Part shown: positions 34,372-43,011 of the stretch, piece by piece
Numbering within the stretch: the stretch's first letter is position 1
Layout of the letters: the number at the start of each line of letters is the position of its first letter
Source: Chelativorans xinjiangensis
Lineage (GTDB): Bacteria > Pseudomonadota > Alphaproteobacteria > Rhizobiales > Rhizobiaceae
DNA length: 64,000 nt
NCBI RefSeq assembly: GCF_009812055.1
Contig: NZ_WQNH01000026.1
Span: forward strand, 1-64,000
Direction: 5' to 3'
Notes under the pieces: generated by a model
Database searches by the model: none
What the model saw: only the letters and a program-made list of their open reading frames with translations
What the model was told of the DNA's origin: nothing
Translations under genes and position numbers: made by a program

Positions 34372-35658
34372 TTAGCGCGGGGCCTGCTCCACCTCGTAGG
34401 TCCTGATCGATTCCGGCTTCATCTGGATCGAGAAGCCCGGCGCCCGGGGCGGCATGTAGGCCGCGTTCTCGATCACGCAGGGCTCCAGGAAGTGCTCGTG
34501 CAGGTGGTCGACATATTCGATCACCCGGCCTTCCTTATCGCCGGAGACGGCGACGTAGTCGATCATGGAAAGGTGCTGCACGTATTCGCACAGGCCGACG
34601 CCGCCGGCGTGCGGCCAGACGGGCAGGTCGTACTTGGCGGCCATGAGGAGCACGGCCAGCACCTCGTTGAGCCCGCCCATGCGGCAGGCGTCGATCTGCA
34701 CCACGTCGATGGCGCCGCCGGCAATCATCTGCTTGAAAACGATGCGGTTCTGGCACATCTCGCCGGTGGCGACCTTCACCGGGGCCACCGCCTTGCGGAT
34801 CTTCGCGTGGCCGGCGATGTCGTCGGGGCTGGTCGGCTCCTCGATGAAATAGGGCTTGGCGAAGGAAAGGCGCTTCACCCAGTCGATAGCCTCCCCGACT
34901 TCCCACACCTGGTTGGCGTCGATCATGAGATAGCGGTCGGGGCCGAGCACCTCACGGGCGATCTTCAGCCGCCTTACGTCGTCGTCGAGATCGCGGCCGA
35001 CCTTCAGCTTCACATGGTTGAAGCCGGCGTCCACCGCCTCCTGGCAGAGCCGCCGCAATTTGTCGTCGGGATAGCCGAGCCAGCCGGCCGAGGTGGTGTA
35101 GCAGGCGTAGCCCTCGCGCTTCAGCGTGGCGATGCGCTCGGCCTTGCCCTTCTCGGTGCGCTTGAGGATGGCGAGCGCCTCCTCCGGCGTGATGGCGTCG
35201 GTGAGATAGCGGAAGTCGACGATGCCGACGATCTCCTCCGGGCTCATCTCCGCCACCAATTGCCAGACCGGCTTTTCCTCGGCTTTCGCCCACAGGTCCC
35301 AGACGGCGTTGACGACGGCACCGGTGGCAAGGTGCATTGCGCCCTTGTCCGGGCCGATCCAGCGCAACTGGCTGTCGCCCGTGACGTGGCGCCAGAAGCG
35401 GGAGGGGCTTTCCCTGATCCAGTCGAGCTCCAACCCCACCACTAGGTGCCGCATCGCCTCGATGGCGCGGCAGCAGATGTCGTTGCCGCGGCCGATGGTG
35501 AAGGTGAGGCCATGGCCCTCGAGGCCCGGCGTGTCGGTCTCAAGCACCACATAGGCGGCGGAGTAGTCCGGATCCGGGTTCATGGCGTCGGAGCCGTCGA
35601 GCGACTGCGAGGTGGGGAAGCGCAGGTCGTGGGTGCTGAGGTCGGTGATGCGGGTCAC
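34372..35658 (-). CDS. L-fuconate dehydratase (enolase superfamily)
   Basis: 428 residues, the usual length for L-fuconate dehydratase/ENOSF1 proteins. Converts L-fuconate to 2-keto-3-deoxy-L-fuconate with Mg2+. Active-site elements: VKLKVG (KxK) near 217-222, MIDANQVWEV (metal Asp), IEEPTSPDD (metal Glu), VATGEMCQNR (Glu), VVQIDACRMGG and PHAGGVGLCEYVQH (His base). Long, specific similarity to the family over the whole length makes the call firm. Last gene of the minus-strand sugar operon; the SDR upstream fits the next step. Confidence 0.9.
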   Translation of the reverse strand: MTRITDLSTHDLRFPTSQSLDGSDAMNPDPDYSAAYVVLETDTPGLEGHGLTFTIGRGNDICCRAIEAMRHLVVGLELDWIRESPSRFWRHVTGDSQLRWIGPDKGAMHLATGAVVNAVWDLWAKAEEKPVWQLVAEMSPEEIVGIVDFRYLTDAITPEEALAILKRTEKGKAERIATLKREGYACYTTSAGWLGYPDDKLRRLCQEAVDAGFNHVKLKVGRDLDDDVRRLKIAREVLGPDRYLMIDANQVWEVGEAIDWVKRLSFAKPYFIEEPTSPDDIAGHAKIRKAVAPVKVATGEMCQNRIVFKQMIAGGAIDVVQIDACRMGGLNEVLAVLLMAAKYDLPVWPHAGGVGLCEYVQHLSMIDYVAVSGDKEGRVIEYVDHLHEHFLEPCVIENAAYMPPRAPGFSIQMKPESIRTYEVEQAPR

Positions 35659-35681
35659 GTGGGTCTCTTCGAATAGTGGCG

Positions 35682-36413
35682 TCAGATCGTCCAGCCGCCA
35701 TCGATGGCGTAGGCCTGGCCGGAAGTGTATGTGGCGCCGGCGAGATAGACGGCGAGGTCGGCGATCTCCTCCGGCGTGCCGAGCCGGCCCATGGGCTGGC
35801 GGGCGATGAAGGCCTCGCGCGCGGCCTCGTAGTCGCCGGTGGCCATCAGCCGCTCCTTGAGCGACGGGCTTTCAACCGTGCCTGGGCAGATGGCGTTGCA
35901 GCGTATGCCCTCGGCCACATAGTCGGCGGCCACGGCCTTGGTGAGGCCGATGACGGCGGCCTTGGTGGTGCCGTAGGCGAAGCGGTTGGGCACGCCCTTC
36001 ACGCTGGAGGCGACGGACGACATGTTGACGATCGCCCCGCCGCCGCGCTCGATCATGCCGGGAAGGACGGCGCGGATGGTGCGCACCATGGCCTTGACGT
36101 TCAAGTCGAAGGCGAAGTCGAGGTCCTCGTCCTTCATCTCCAGCACCGAGCCGCCATGCACCACGCCGGCGCAGTTGAAGAGCACGTCGACGGTGCCGAT
36201 CTCGGCCACCAGCGCCTTGACCGCGGCGTCGTCGAGCACGTCGAGCTTGCGCGTGGCGATGCCATTCTCGCCTTCGAGATCGGCCAGCAGCTTTTCGTTG
36301 ATATCGGTGGCATAGACCTTCGCCCCGGCGCGCGCGAAGGCCAGCGCGCTGGCGCGGCCGATGCCTTGGGCGGCGGCGGTGATGAGGGCGGTTTTGTCTT
36401 GCAGGTTGGTCAT
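35682..36413 (-). CDS. SDR dehydrogenase, probable 2-keto-3-deoxy-L-fuconate dehydrogenase
   Basis: 243 residues, classical short-chain dehydrogenase: AAAQGIGRASALAFA cofactor motif near 13-27 (TGxxxGxG-like, with A replacing the first G), NCAG near 87, Ser in NMSSVASSVKG near 137, YGTTK (catalytic Tyr/Lys) near 151-155, and an IDGGWTI terminus. It strongly resembles the BDH2-like SDRs that oxidise 2-keto-3-deoxyfuconate in Xanthomonas, fitting the adjacent fuconate dehydratase. Gap of 23 bases to it. Confidence 0.85.
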   Translation of the reverse strand: MTNLQDKTALITAAAQGIGRASALAFARAGAKVYATDINEKLLADLEGENGIATRKLDVLDDAAVKALVAEIGTVDVLFNCAGVVHGGSVLEMKDEDLDFAFDLNVKAMVRTIRAVLPGMIERGGGAIVNMSSVASSVKGVPNRFAYGTTKAAVIGLTKAVAADYVAEGIRCNAICPGTVESPSLKERLMATGDYEAAREAFIARQPMGRLGTPEEIADLAVYLAGATYTSGQAYAIDGGWTI

Positions 36414-36489
36414 TGGGGGTCTCCGGGTAGCGAATAGTGATTAGTGAGTAGAGATGGCCAAAGCGGCGGCAAGCGCTTATTCCTACTCT

Positions 36490-36954
36490 CTATTCACTAC
36501 TCACTATTCGCTTCTTCTTCCTCTCCACCACATAGATGTGATCGGCCGCCAGCACCACCTCGTCGCGCTGGTTCATCACCTCGCAGCGCTCGATCACCCG
36601 GCCGGCGTCGGCGCGCTTCGGGTCGTCATGCTTTTCGGCGATGGTGGTCTTCGTGCGGATCGTGTCGCCGATGAAGACCGGGCGGACGAAGCGCAGGCGG
36701 TCATAGCCGTAGGAGAAGGCAACCGGGTTGATGACGTTGGCCGTCAGCCCGACGCCGATGGAAAAGACCATCGTGCCGTGGGCGATGCGCTGGCCGAAGG
36801 GCGTCGACTTCATGAACTCCGCATCCATGTGATGCGGGAAGAAATCGCCCGTGTGGCCGGCATGGACGACGAAATCGGTCTCGGTGATGGTGCGCCCCGT
36901 CGTGATGCGCGCCGAGCCGATCTCGTAGTCCTCGAAATATATTACTTGTTCCAT
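36490..36954 (-). CDS. MaoC-like (R)-hydratase
   Basis: 154 residues, single hot-dog MaoC dehydratase domain. The hydratase motif is visible as [21 protein letters not shown] (catalytic Asp/His of the D-x(4)-H type) at about 28-48 and [12 protein letters not shown] near 79-90. It hydrates a trans-enoyl or enol-type bond. MaoC enzymes are not a standard part of L-fucose degradation, so the product may belong to a side branch. Lies between the SDR and the Gfo/Idh/MocA gene on the same strand. Confidence 0.83.
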   Translation of the reverse strand: MEQVIYFEDYEIGSARITTGRTITETDFVVHAGHTGDFFPHHMDAEFMKSTPFGQRIAHGTMVFSIGVGLTANVINPVAFSYGYDRLRFVRPVFIGDTIRTKTTIAEKHDDPKRADAGRVIERCEVMNQRDEVVLAADHIYVVERKKKRIVSSE

Positions 36955-36994
36955 CGTCTTCCGCCTGTCGAATTGGAGTTTACGCCTGCGGCCG

Positions 36995-37103
36995 CGTCAT
37001 CCCGGAAGCCGGAGCGTGAGCGGAGGCTGTCCGGGACCCATTCCGGAACGTGGAAGAGCCACGGAATGGGTCCCCGACAAACCTGCGGTTTTCCGGGATG
37101 ACG
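36995..37103. repeat. Palindromic repeat, family R1
   Basis: CGTCATCCCGGAAGCCGGAGC... to ...TTTTCCGGGATGACGGCG with inner arms GGACCCATTCCGGAACGTGG / CCACGGAATGGGTCC. Located between the MaoC gene and the Gfo/Idh/MocA gene inside the presumed operon. Confidence 0.85.
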
Positions 37104-37132
37104 GCGTCGCACATTACTTCCAGCTCCATGGC

Positions 37133-38200
37133 TCAGGGCCTCTTCTCCAGCGATGTGGCAGGGGCCGCGCTCGACCGGTAGGCCGCTTCCACCAGCGCCA
37201 TGGTGTTCCAGGCGTCTTCCACCGAGCTGACGAGATCTGCGTCCTCGCCGGAGGCGAAGCGCTGCAGATTGGCCATGCGCCCGGCAAACGCGTCGGGGAA
37301 CCAGGCGCCTTCAAGCGGCACGTTCACCCAGCCTTCGCCGCCGTCCGGGTGGATCTCCAGAATATCCGGCTCGCCGCGCGGGTAGTCGAGGTTGACGCCA
37401 AGCTTCAGATAGGCGGCGCCCTTCGTGCCGCAGATGCGGAACTCGCAGGCCTGGTACCTGCGGCCGAAATCGTGGTCGTGGTTGACCGACAGGGCGCAGC
37501 GCACCTTTTCGCCATAGTCGAGGATGGCGCTGGTGCGCGTCTGCGCGACGTCGTGGTTCGGATGGCCCAGGGTCTTGGCATATACGCCCTTCGGGTCGCC
37601 CAGCACCTGGCGGATAAGGTCGAGATAGTGGATCGAATGCATGGCGATCTCGATGCGCGGCAGGCCCTTGAGGAAGGGCCAGAGCTGCCATGGCGTTGCA
37701 AGCGCCAGCCAGGCGTCGAAATCCACCACCTCGCCCAGATACCTCTTGGCAATGGCATCCTTCAGCGCCAGCATCATGGGCGCGAAGCGGAGCTGGAAGT
37801 TGACGGCGGCCCTGAGGTTCTTTTGCCGGCAAACGGTGAGGATTTCCGTCGCGCCATCAAGGTCGCTGCCCATCGGCTTCTGGATGAGCGCGGCCGCGCC
37901 GTCGGGCAGGACGCGCAGCACATCGACGTGACGGGCGGGAGGTGTGGCAAGGTCGAAGACCGCGCCTTCGACGGCGGCTGCCTCCTCGACGGAGGCGAAG
38001 GCCTTCACGCCCCACTCGGCGGCCAGCTTTTCCACTTTCTCGCAGTCCGGGTCGTAGAGACCGGCGACGGGGAAGCCCGCCTTGCGGTAAGCGGGGAAAT
38101 GCGCATCGCCGACGATGGAGCCGGCGCCGAAGGTGACGATGGGGCGCGGGTCCTTGGGTGCCGGCCAGGATTGGGCGAGGGCGGTGGGGTCAAATGCCAC
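37133..38200 (-). CDS. Gfo/Idh/MocA-family oxidoreductase of the sugar operon
   Basis: 355 residues from GTG 38200, which has a GGGAGG site; a longer frame would run into the repeat at 38219-38436. Rossmann start VTFGAGSIVGDAHFPAYRKAG near 22-42, catalytic EKP-type motif here QKPMGSDLDG (Gln replaces Glu) near 102, and HSIHYLDLIRQVLG (active-site His/Asp) near 180. It may be the missing L-fucose/L-galactose 1-dehydrogenase step or act on another sugar of the operon; no decisive residue distinguishes these. Confidence 0.82.
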   Translation of the reverse strand: MAFDPTALAQSWPAPKDPRPIVTFGAGSIVGDAHFPAYRKAGFPVAGLYDPDCEKVEKLAAEWGVKAFASVEEAAAVEGAVFDLATPPARHVDVLRVLPDGAAALIQKPMGSDLDGATEILTVCRQKNLRAAVNFQLRFAPMMLALKDAIAKRYLGEVVDFDAWLALATPWQLWPFLKGLPRIEIAMHSIHYLDLIRQVLGDPKGVYAKTLGHPNHDVAQTRTSAILDYGEKVRCALSVNHDHDFGRRYQACEFRICGTKGAAYLKLGVNLDYPRGEPDILEIHPDGGEGWVNVPLEGAWFPDAFAGRMANLQRFASGEDADLVSSVEDAWNTMALVEAAYRSSAAPATSLEKRP

Positions 38201-38218
38201 GGGCGCCTCCCGTCTGCC

Positions 38219-38436
38219 ATTTCCCCTCCCCCTGAGGGGAGAGCAATCGCATATGGATTCTTGAGTCCTTGATGGAACCCCCACCCCTCACCCCTCCCCT
38301 CAAGGGGGAGGGGGGCGCCGACGCCTCAGAATCCCCCTCCCCCTTGAGGGGAGGGGTGAGGGGTGGGGGTTCCGGCGAAGCCGGCGAAAATGACTCATAT
38401 GCGATAGCCCTCCCCTCAAGGGGGAGGGGAGGGAGC
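38219..38436. repeat. Compound CT-rich palindrome with TCGCATATG ends
   Basis: CCCCTCCCCCTGAGGGGAGAGCAATCGCATATGG on the left matches CATATGCGATAGCCCTCCCCTCAAGGGGGAGGGG on the right, and inside, AACCCCCACCCCTCACCCCTCCCCTCAAGGGGGAGGGGG faces CCCCCTCCCCCTTGAGGGGAGGGGTGAGGGGTGGGGGTT. It relates the GTCGCATATG hairpin at 8118 to the CT-rich family at 14339 and 42838. It lies between the mutarotase and Gfo/Idh/MocA genes. Confidence 0.85.
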
Positions 38437-38442
38437 GCTGCC

Positions 38443-38772
38443 TCACTCATGATGAAACACCTCCTCCATCATCGCCCACCACTCGCCCTCTTTCCGCGTC
38501 TCAAGCGGCTCCTGGCAGGGCATGCAGACGGCCCACCACTCCTGCGTCTTCGGGTCGGCGGCCATCCTGGCGGCATCGGCCTCGAAATCGGTGCCGTGAT
38601 ACTCCCAATAGCCGAACAGGAGGTTCTCCGGCTCCTTCAGGAAGATCGTATAATTCTGGATGTTGCAGGCCGAGATCATCTCCAGCACCTGCGGCCAGAC
38701 GGCGGCGTGCAGGCGCTTGTATTCGGCCGCCTTCTCCGGTTTCAGGCCGATCACCATCCCCATGCGTTGCAT
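38443..38772 (-). CDS. L-rhamnose/L-fucose mutarotase (RhaM/RhaU family, DUF718)
   Basis: 109 residues, normal family length. Interconverts alpha and beta anomers of a 6-deoxy sugar. Family pattern: GMVIGLKPEKAAEYKRLHAAVWPQVL at the N-terminus (Tyr and the conserved LHA..WP with the catalytic His), NYTIFL, LFGYWEY, and a C-terminal WWAVCMPCQEPL. ATG 38772 has GGGAGGA upstream. The operon context points to L-fucose, but the same family supplies RhaU in rhizobial rhamnose operons, and the rha cluster here lacks one, so it might serve both. Confidence 0.9.
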   Translation of the reverse strand: MQRMGMVIGLKPEKAAEYKRLHAAVWPQVLEMISACNIQNYTIFLKEPENLLFGYWEYHGTDFEADAARMAADPKTQEWWAVCMPCQEPLETRKEGEWWAMMEEVFHHE

Positions 38773-38783
38773 GTCGTCCTCCC

Positions 38784-39896
38784 TCACGCGGCGATTTCGG
38801 TGGTGAACTCGGAAACGCTCTTCGCCTTCACGGCGTCCCAGTCCCAATCGATGCCGATGCCCGGTTCGTTCGGCGCCAGCGCCTCTCCATCCTCCACCTT
38901 CATGCGGCTTGCCGTCAGTTCGTCGAGCTGCGGGATATATTCGACATACCTTCCGTTCTGCACCGCGCACACCAGGCTCACATGCAATTCCATCAGGAAG
39001 TGCGGGCAGACGGGGATGTCGAAGGCCTCCGCCATATGCGCCACCTTCAGCCACGGCGTGATGCCGCCGATGCGGCCGGCATCCACCTGCACCACCGAGC
39101 AGGCGCCCTTCTGCATATACTCGCGGAAATGGCGGATCGAATAAAGGGATTCGCCGACGGCGACCGGGATCGGCGTTGTGCGCGACAGCCGCACATGGCC
39201 GTCGATGTCGTCGGCCGGCAGCGGCTCCTCGAGCCAGGCGAGATCGAGGGGCTTGAGGCGCTCGGCGCGGCGGATCGCCTCGTCGACGGTGAAGCCCTGG
39301 TTGCAGTCGGTCATGATCTCGTAGGCCTCGCCGACAGCCTCGCGCATGGCCAAGAGGCGGCGGAAGTCCTCGGCGCCGGTGGGCTTGCCGATCTTCACCT
39401 TCGAGCCGCGGAAACCTTGCGCCTTTGCCGCCAGCGCGTCCTCCACCAGTGCTTCTGTCTCGATGTGCAGCCATCCGCCCTCGGTGGTATAGAGCGGGCA
39501 GCGGTCCTTGGCTCCGCCGGCGAGCTTCCACAGCGGCAGGCCGAGCTTCCTCGCGCGCAGGTCCCACAGCGCGGTGTCGACCGCGGCCAGTGCGATCGCC
39601 GTGATGGCGCCGATGGTGGTGGCGTGGGTGGAAAACTCCAGCTCGTGCCAGATGGCCTCGATCCGGTCCGCATCGCGGCCGATCAGGCGCGGGGCGAGAT
39701 GGTCGGCCAGAAGCCGCATGACGGAGGAGCCGCCGGTGCCGATCGTGTAGCTGTAGCCGGTTCCGCTAGCGCCGTCCGCATCCGTGATGGTGACGATCGG
39801 CGTCTCCTGGCTGACAAAGCTCTGGATGGCGTCGGTGCGCTTGACCTTGGGCTCAAGGTTCACCATGCGCAGCTCGATTTTCTCGATGCGTGCCAT
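38784..39896 (-). CDS. Mandelate racemase/muconate-lactonizing-type enolase-superfamily enzyme
   Basis: 370 residues. Active-site set: SKVKIG (KxK) near 165, MTDCNQGFT (metal Asp) near 196, WLEEPLPADD (metal Glu) near 221, AVGESLYS (metal Glu) near 246, and VCPHFLMELH with the His base near 296. The TEGGWLH and SYTIGTGG segments match sugar-acid dehydratase-like subgroups. Second enolase-superfamily enzyme of this operon and the third in the window; probably dehydrates or epimerises another aldonic acid. Eleven bases before the mutarotase. Confidence 0.85.
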   Translation of the reverse strand: MARIEKIELRMVNLEPKVKRTDAIQSFVSQETPIVTITDADGASGTGYSYTIGTGGSSVMRLLADHLAPRLIGRDADRIEAIWHELEFSTHATTIGAITAIALAAVDTALWDLRARKLGLPLWKLAGGAKDRCPLYTTEGGWLHIETEALVEDALAAKAQGFRGSKVKIGKPTGAEDFRRLLAMREAVGEAYEIMTDCNQGFTVDEAIRRAERLKPLDLAWLEEPLPADDIDGHVRLSRTTPIPVAVGESLYSIRHFREYMQKGACSVVQVDAGRIGGITPWLKVAHMAEAFDIPVCPHFLMELHVSLVCAVQNGRYVEYIPQLDELTASRMKVEDGEALAPNEPGIGIDWDWDAVKAKSVSEFTTEIAA

Positions 39897-39898
39897 GA

Positions 39899-40996
39899 TC
39901 AGGTTCTCAGTGTCGTTCCCGTCTCAGTGTCGAAAAGATGCGCCTGCGACAGGTCGAAGGAAAGCCGCACCTTCTCGCCTGGCTTCAAGAGCTTCGGGTT
40001 GAGCATGCGCGAGACCCATTCGCGGGCGGCGAACTCGGTGAAGACCAGCGTCTCGTTGCCGAGCGGCTCCGTTAGCATGACGGCCTGTTCCACCTCGTGC
40101 ACCTCGGTTTCTTCGCCGGAGTGGATGCCGTGGCCCGTGGGGTAGAGATCGTCCGGTCTAAGCCCGAAGACGACCTTCCTGCCCGCCTCCACCTTATCAC
40201 GGAACTGGCGGGGCAGGGGAAGCGTCTCGCCGCCGGCGAAGACCAGCGTCCCGTCCTCCACCGTCGCCTCCTGCAGGTTCATCGGCGGCGAGCCGATGAA
40301 ACCGGCGACGAAGCGCGTGGCCGGTCGCCGGAACACGTCCTCGGGCGTTCCCACCTGCTCGATATGGCCGTCGCGCATGATGACGATGCGGTCGGCCAGC
40401 GTCATCGCCTCCACCTGGTCGTGGGTCACGTAGATGACGGTGGAGTTGACCTTGGCGTGCAGCTTCTTGATCTCGATGCGCATCTGGGTTCTGAGCTTGG
40501 CGTCGAGGTTCGACAGCGGCTCGTCGAAGAGGAAGACTTCCGGATTGCGCACGATGGCGCGGCCCATGGCGACACGCTGGCGCTGGCCGCCAGAAAGCTG
40601 CGACGGGCGGCGCTCCAAAAGCTCTTCCAGGCCCAGCGTCTTCGCCGCCTCGGCGACGCGCGCCTCGATCTCGCCTTGCGGCTTGCCGGCGATCTTCAGC
40701 GAGAAGCCCATGTTCTCGGCGACCGTCATATGCGGGTAGAGGGCGTAGGACTGGAAGACCATGGAGATGTTGCGCGAGCGCGGCGGCAGGTCGTTGACTT
40801 TCCTGCCGCCGATGCGGATCTCGCCGCCGGAAATATCCTCCAGCCCGGCGATCATCCTGAGCGTCGTCGACTTGCCGCAGCCCGACGGGCCGACGAGGGC
40901 GATGAACTCGCGGTCGGCGACCTCCAGGTCAATGCCGTGCACCACCGGCACGTTGCCGTAGCGTTTGACGAGCGAGTGAAGCGAGACTGTGGCCAT
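39899..40996 (-). CDS. Sugar ABC transporter ATP-binding protein (MalK/UgpC type)
   Basis: 365 residues. Walker A GPSGCGKST near 37-45, Q-loop in MVFQSYALYPHM, signature LSGGQRQRVAMGRAIV near 135, Walker B VFLFDEPLSNLD near 154, switch His in VTHDQVEA. The C-terminal 120 residues form the TOBE/OB regulatory domain found in sugar importers. Two-base gap to the enolase gene and three to the permease: one operon. Confidence 0.94.
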   Translation of the reverse strand: MATVSLHSLVKRYGNVPVVHGIDLEVADREFIALVGPSGCGKSTTLRMIAGLEDISGGEIRIGGRKVNDLPPRSRNISMVFQSYALYPHMTVAENMGFSLKIAGKPQGEIEARVAEAAKTLGLEELLERRPSQLSGGQRQRVAMGRAIVRNPEVFLFDEPLSNLDAKLRTQMRIEIKKLHAKVNSTVIYVTHDQVEAMTLADRIVIMRDGHIEQVGTPEDVFRRPATRFVAGFIGSPPMNLQEATVEDGTLVFAGGETLPLPRQFRDKVEAGRKVVFGLRPDDLYPTGHGIHSGEETEVHEVEQAVMLTEPLGNETLVFTEFAAREWVSRMLNPKLLKPGEKVRLSFDLSQAHLFDTETGTTLRT

Positions 40997-40999
40997 GCC

Positions 41000-41866
41000 T
41001 TATCCTTTCACCGCGCCGGAGGTGAGGCCGGAGACGAGGTGTTTCTGGACGATGAAGGTGAGGGTGAGCGCCGGGATGATCATCACGACGGCGAGCGCGC
41101 ACATGCCGCGCCAGTCGATGGTGAACTCGGCCGTGTAGTCGAGGAGGCCGACGGGCAGCGTCTTGGAGCTGGTCGAGCGCGTGAGCTGGGAGGCCAGCGC
41201 GAACTCGTTCCACGAGATCAGGAAGGCGAAGATGCCGGCGGACGCGATGCCGGGGCGGGCGAGCGGAAACTCGACCTGCCAGAAGGCCTGCCAGCGCGTG
41301 CAGCCGTCGATCTGCGCCGCCTCCGCGAGGTCCTTCGGCACCTGGCGGAAGAAGCCGTCGATCAGCCAGATGGTGAAGGGTACGTTGAGCGCCACATAGG
41401 CGAGGATCAGCCCGAAATGGGTGTCGATGATGCCGAGGCGGGCATAGACGAAGAAGAGCGGCAGGGAGAGCGCGATGCCGGGCACGGTGCGCGTCAGCAT
41501 GAAGCCCAGGAAGATCGAGGATTTGAAGGCGAAGCGGTAGCGCGCGAAGGCATAGCCGCCCGCCATGCCGACGGCCAGCGCGATCACCGTCGAGGTAACG
41601 GAGATGACGAGCGAATTGCGGAAATATTCGATCACCGGAATGCCGCCCTGGCCGACGCCGGAGAACATCGCGACATAGGCGTCGAGGGAGATCTCGCGGG
41701 GGATCCACACCGGGGGCTTCGCCATGATCTCGACCGTCGGCCGCAGCGAGGAAAGCACGATCCACAGTCCCGGCAGGCAGATGATGGCCATGGCCAGGAA
41801 AAGGAGGATGAGATGCGTGGCCTTGAAGAGGCCGCGTTTCATGCGGTGAGCGGCGTTCCTGTCCAT
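41000..41866 (-). CDS. Sugar ABC transporter permease (MalG type)
   Basis: 288 residues from ATG 41866, two bases after the upstream permease stop (ATG 41842 is an alternative). Six membrane helices. The EAA loop, which contacts the ATPase, is EAAQIDGCTRWQAFWQVEFPLARPG near 195-219. The C-terminus HLVSGLTSGAVKG is typical of MalG-like subunits. Confidence 0.92.
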   Translation of the reverse strand: MDRNAAHRMKRGLFKATHLILLFLAMAIICLPGLWIVLSSLRPTVEIMAKPPVWIPREISLDAYVAMFSGVGQGGIPVIEYFRNSLVISVTSTVIALAVGMAGGYAFARYRFAFKSSIFLGFMLTRTVPGIALSLPLFFVYARLGIIDTHFGLILAYVALNVPFTIWLIDGFFRQVPKDLAEAAQIDGCTRWQAFWQVEFPLARPGIASAGIFAFLISWNEFALASQLTRSTSSKTLPVGLLDYTAEFTIDWRGMCALAVVMIIPALTLTFIVQKHLVSGLTSGAVKG

Positions 41867-41868
41867 CC

Positions 41869-42819
41869 TCACCACTCCGCTGCGATCTGCGCCCGCGCCT
41901 TGGCAAGCTGCCGGAAGAACATGGCGGTGAAGACGATGGACAGAAGGATGGCGATATAGGCCATGGCGTTGGCAAGCCCCATGCGCGCGTCGGAATAGCC
42001 GGTGCGGGCGATCAGCGTCCACAGGATCTCCGTGCGCTTGGCCGGGCCGCCGTCGGTCATGATCTTCACGATGTCATAGGCGCGCGCGATGTCGAGGGAG
42101 CGGATGGTCATGGCGATAAAGGCGAACGGCATGAGATAGGGCCAGGTGACGTAGCGGAAGGTCTGCCACGGCGTGCAGCCGTCGACGCGCGCCGCCTCCA
42201 CAGGCTCCTTCGGCATGGCCATGAGGCCGGCCAGGATGAAGATGGCGAAGACGGCGGTGGAGGACCAGATCTCGGCCGTCAGGATGGCGATGAAGGCGAG
42301 CGTGCCGTCGATCAGCCAGGGGATGGCCCGGTCCGTCAGGCCGAGGCCCTGCAGCGCGTTGTTGATGAGGCCGATATTGTCGTTGAACATGAACTTGAAC
42401 TGGAAGCCCACCAGCACCGGCGAAAACATCATGGGGAACATCATGATGGTGCGCAGCAGGCGCTGGCCGCGCGTCGCCTTTTCCACGAGAACGGCAAGGC
42501 CGAGGCCGAGCACCATTTCGAGGTTGAGCGCGACGGTGAGGAGAAGCACGGTGCGCCCGAAGGCGACCCAGAACTCCCAGTCGGTGAAGAGCCGCTCATA
42601 GTTGCGCAGGCCGATGAAGGTCCAGATGGAATCGGGGCGCGTCAGGCGGAAGGGCGTGAAGCTGGAGTAGAGCGACAGCAGGAGGGGCACCACCACCACC
42701 GCCGCCAGGACGATAAATGCCGGCAAAAGCAGGAGGTAGGGTGCCAGCAGTCTCCAACTCTTCATGCTGTCCGCTTTCGATTGTTCTGGTGTTTTCGTTC
42801 GTGCGGCCATCTTCTGCAT
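41869..42819 (-). CDS. Sugar ABC transporter permease (MalF type)
   Basis: 316 residues, six or more membrane helices, the first at about 24-48. The EAA loop is VEAARVDGCTPWQTFRYVTWPYLMP near 208-232. Partner of the MalG-type subunit. The 192-base gap to the binding-protein gene contains a CT-rich palindrome that may uncouple binding-protein and permease levels. Confidence 0.92.
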   Translation of the reverse strand: MQKMAARTKTPEQSKADSMKSWRLLAPYLLLLPAFIVLAAVVVVPLLLSLYSSFTPFRLTRPDSIWTFIGLRNYERLFTDWEFWVAFGRTVLLLTVALNLEMVLGLGLAVLVEKATRGQRLLRTIMMFPMMFSPVLVGFQFKFMFNDNIGLINNALQGLGLTDRAIPWLIDGTLAFIAILTAEIWSSTAVFAIFILAGLMAMPKEPVEAARVDGCTPWQTFRYVTWPYLMPFAFIAMTIRSLDIARAYDIVKIMTDGGPAKRTEILWTLIARTGYSDARMGLANAMAYIAILLSIVFTAMFFRQLAKARAQIAAEW

Positions 42820-42837
42820 CGAGGGCGCGGCGTCTCC

Positions 42838-42995
42838 GACTCCCCTCCCCCTTGTGGGGAGGGGTAAGGGGTGGGGGTCGTGATGACGGATGCCGGCGTG
42901 CGCTTTTAGGCACTAGGCCAATCACGCATGACGGCACGCGAGCGCAACCACCCCCACCCCTTACCCCTCCCCACAAGGGGGAGGGGGTCGGTGAC
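42838..42995. repeat. CT-rich palindromic repeat between binding protein and permease
   Basis: CTCCCCTCCCCCTTGTGGGGAGGGGTAAGGGGTGGGGGTCG on the left and ACCCCCACCCCTTACCCCTCCCCACAAGGGGGAGGGGG on the right are inverted copies around ATGACGGATG...CATCAC-like centre sequence. Same family as 14339-14520, and placed at the same operon position (after the binding-protein gene). Confidence 0.85.
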
Positions 42996-43011
42996 GCCGC
43001 GCCCGCCGCCC

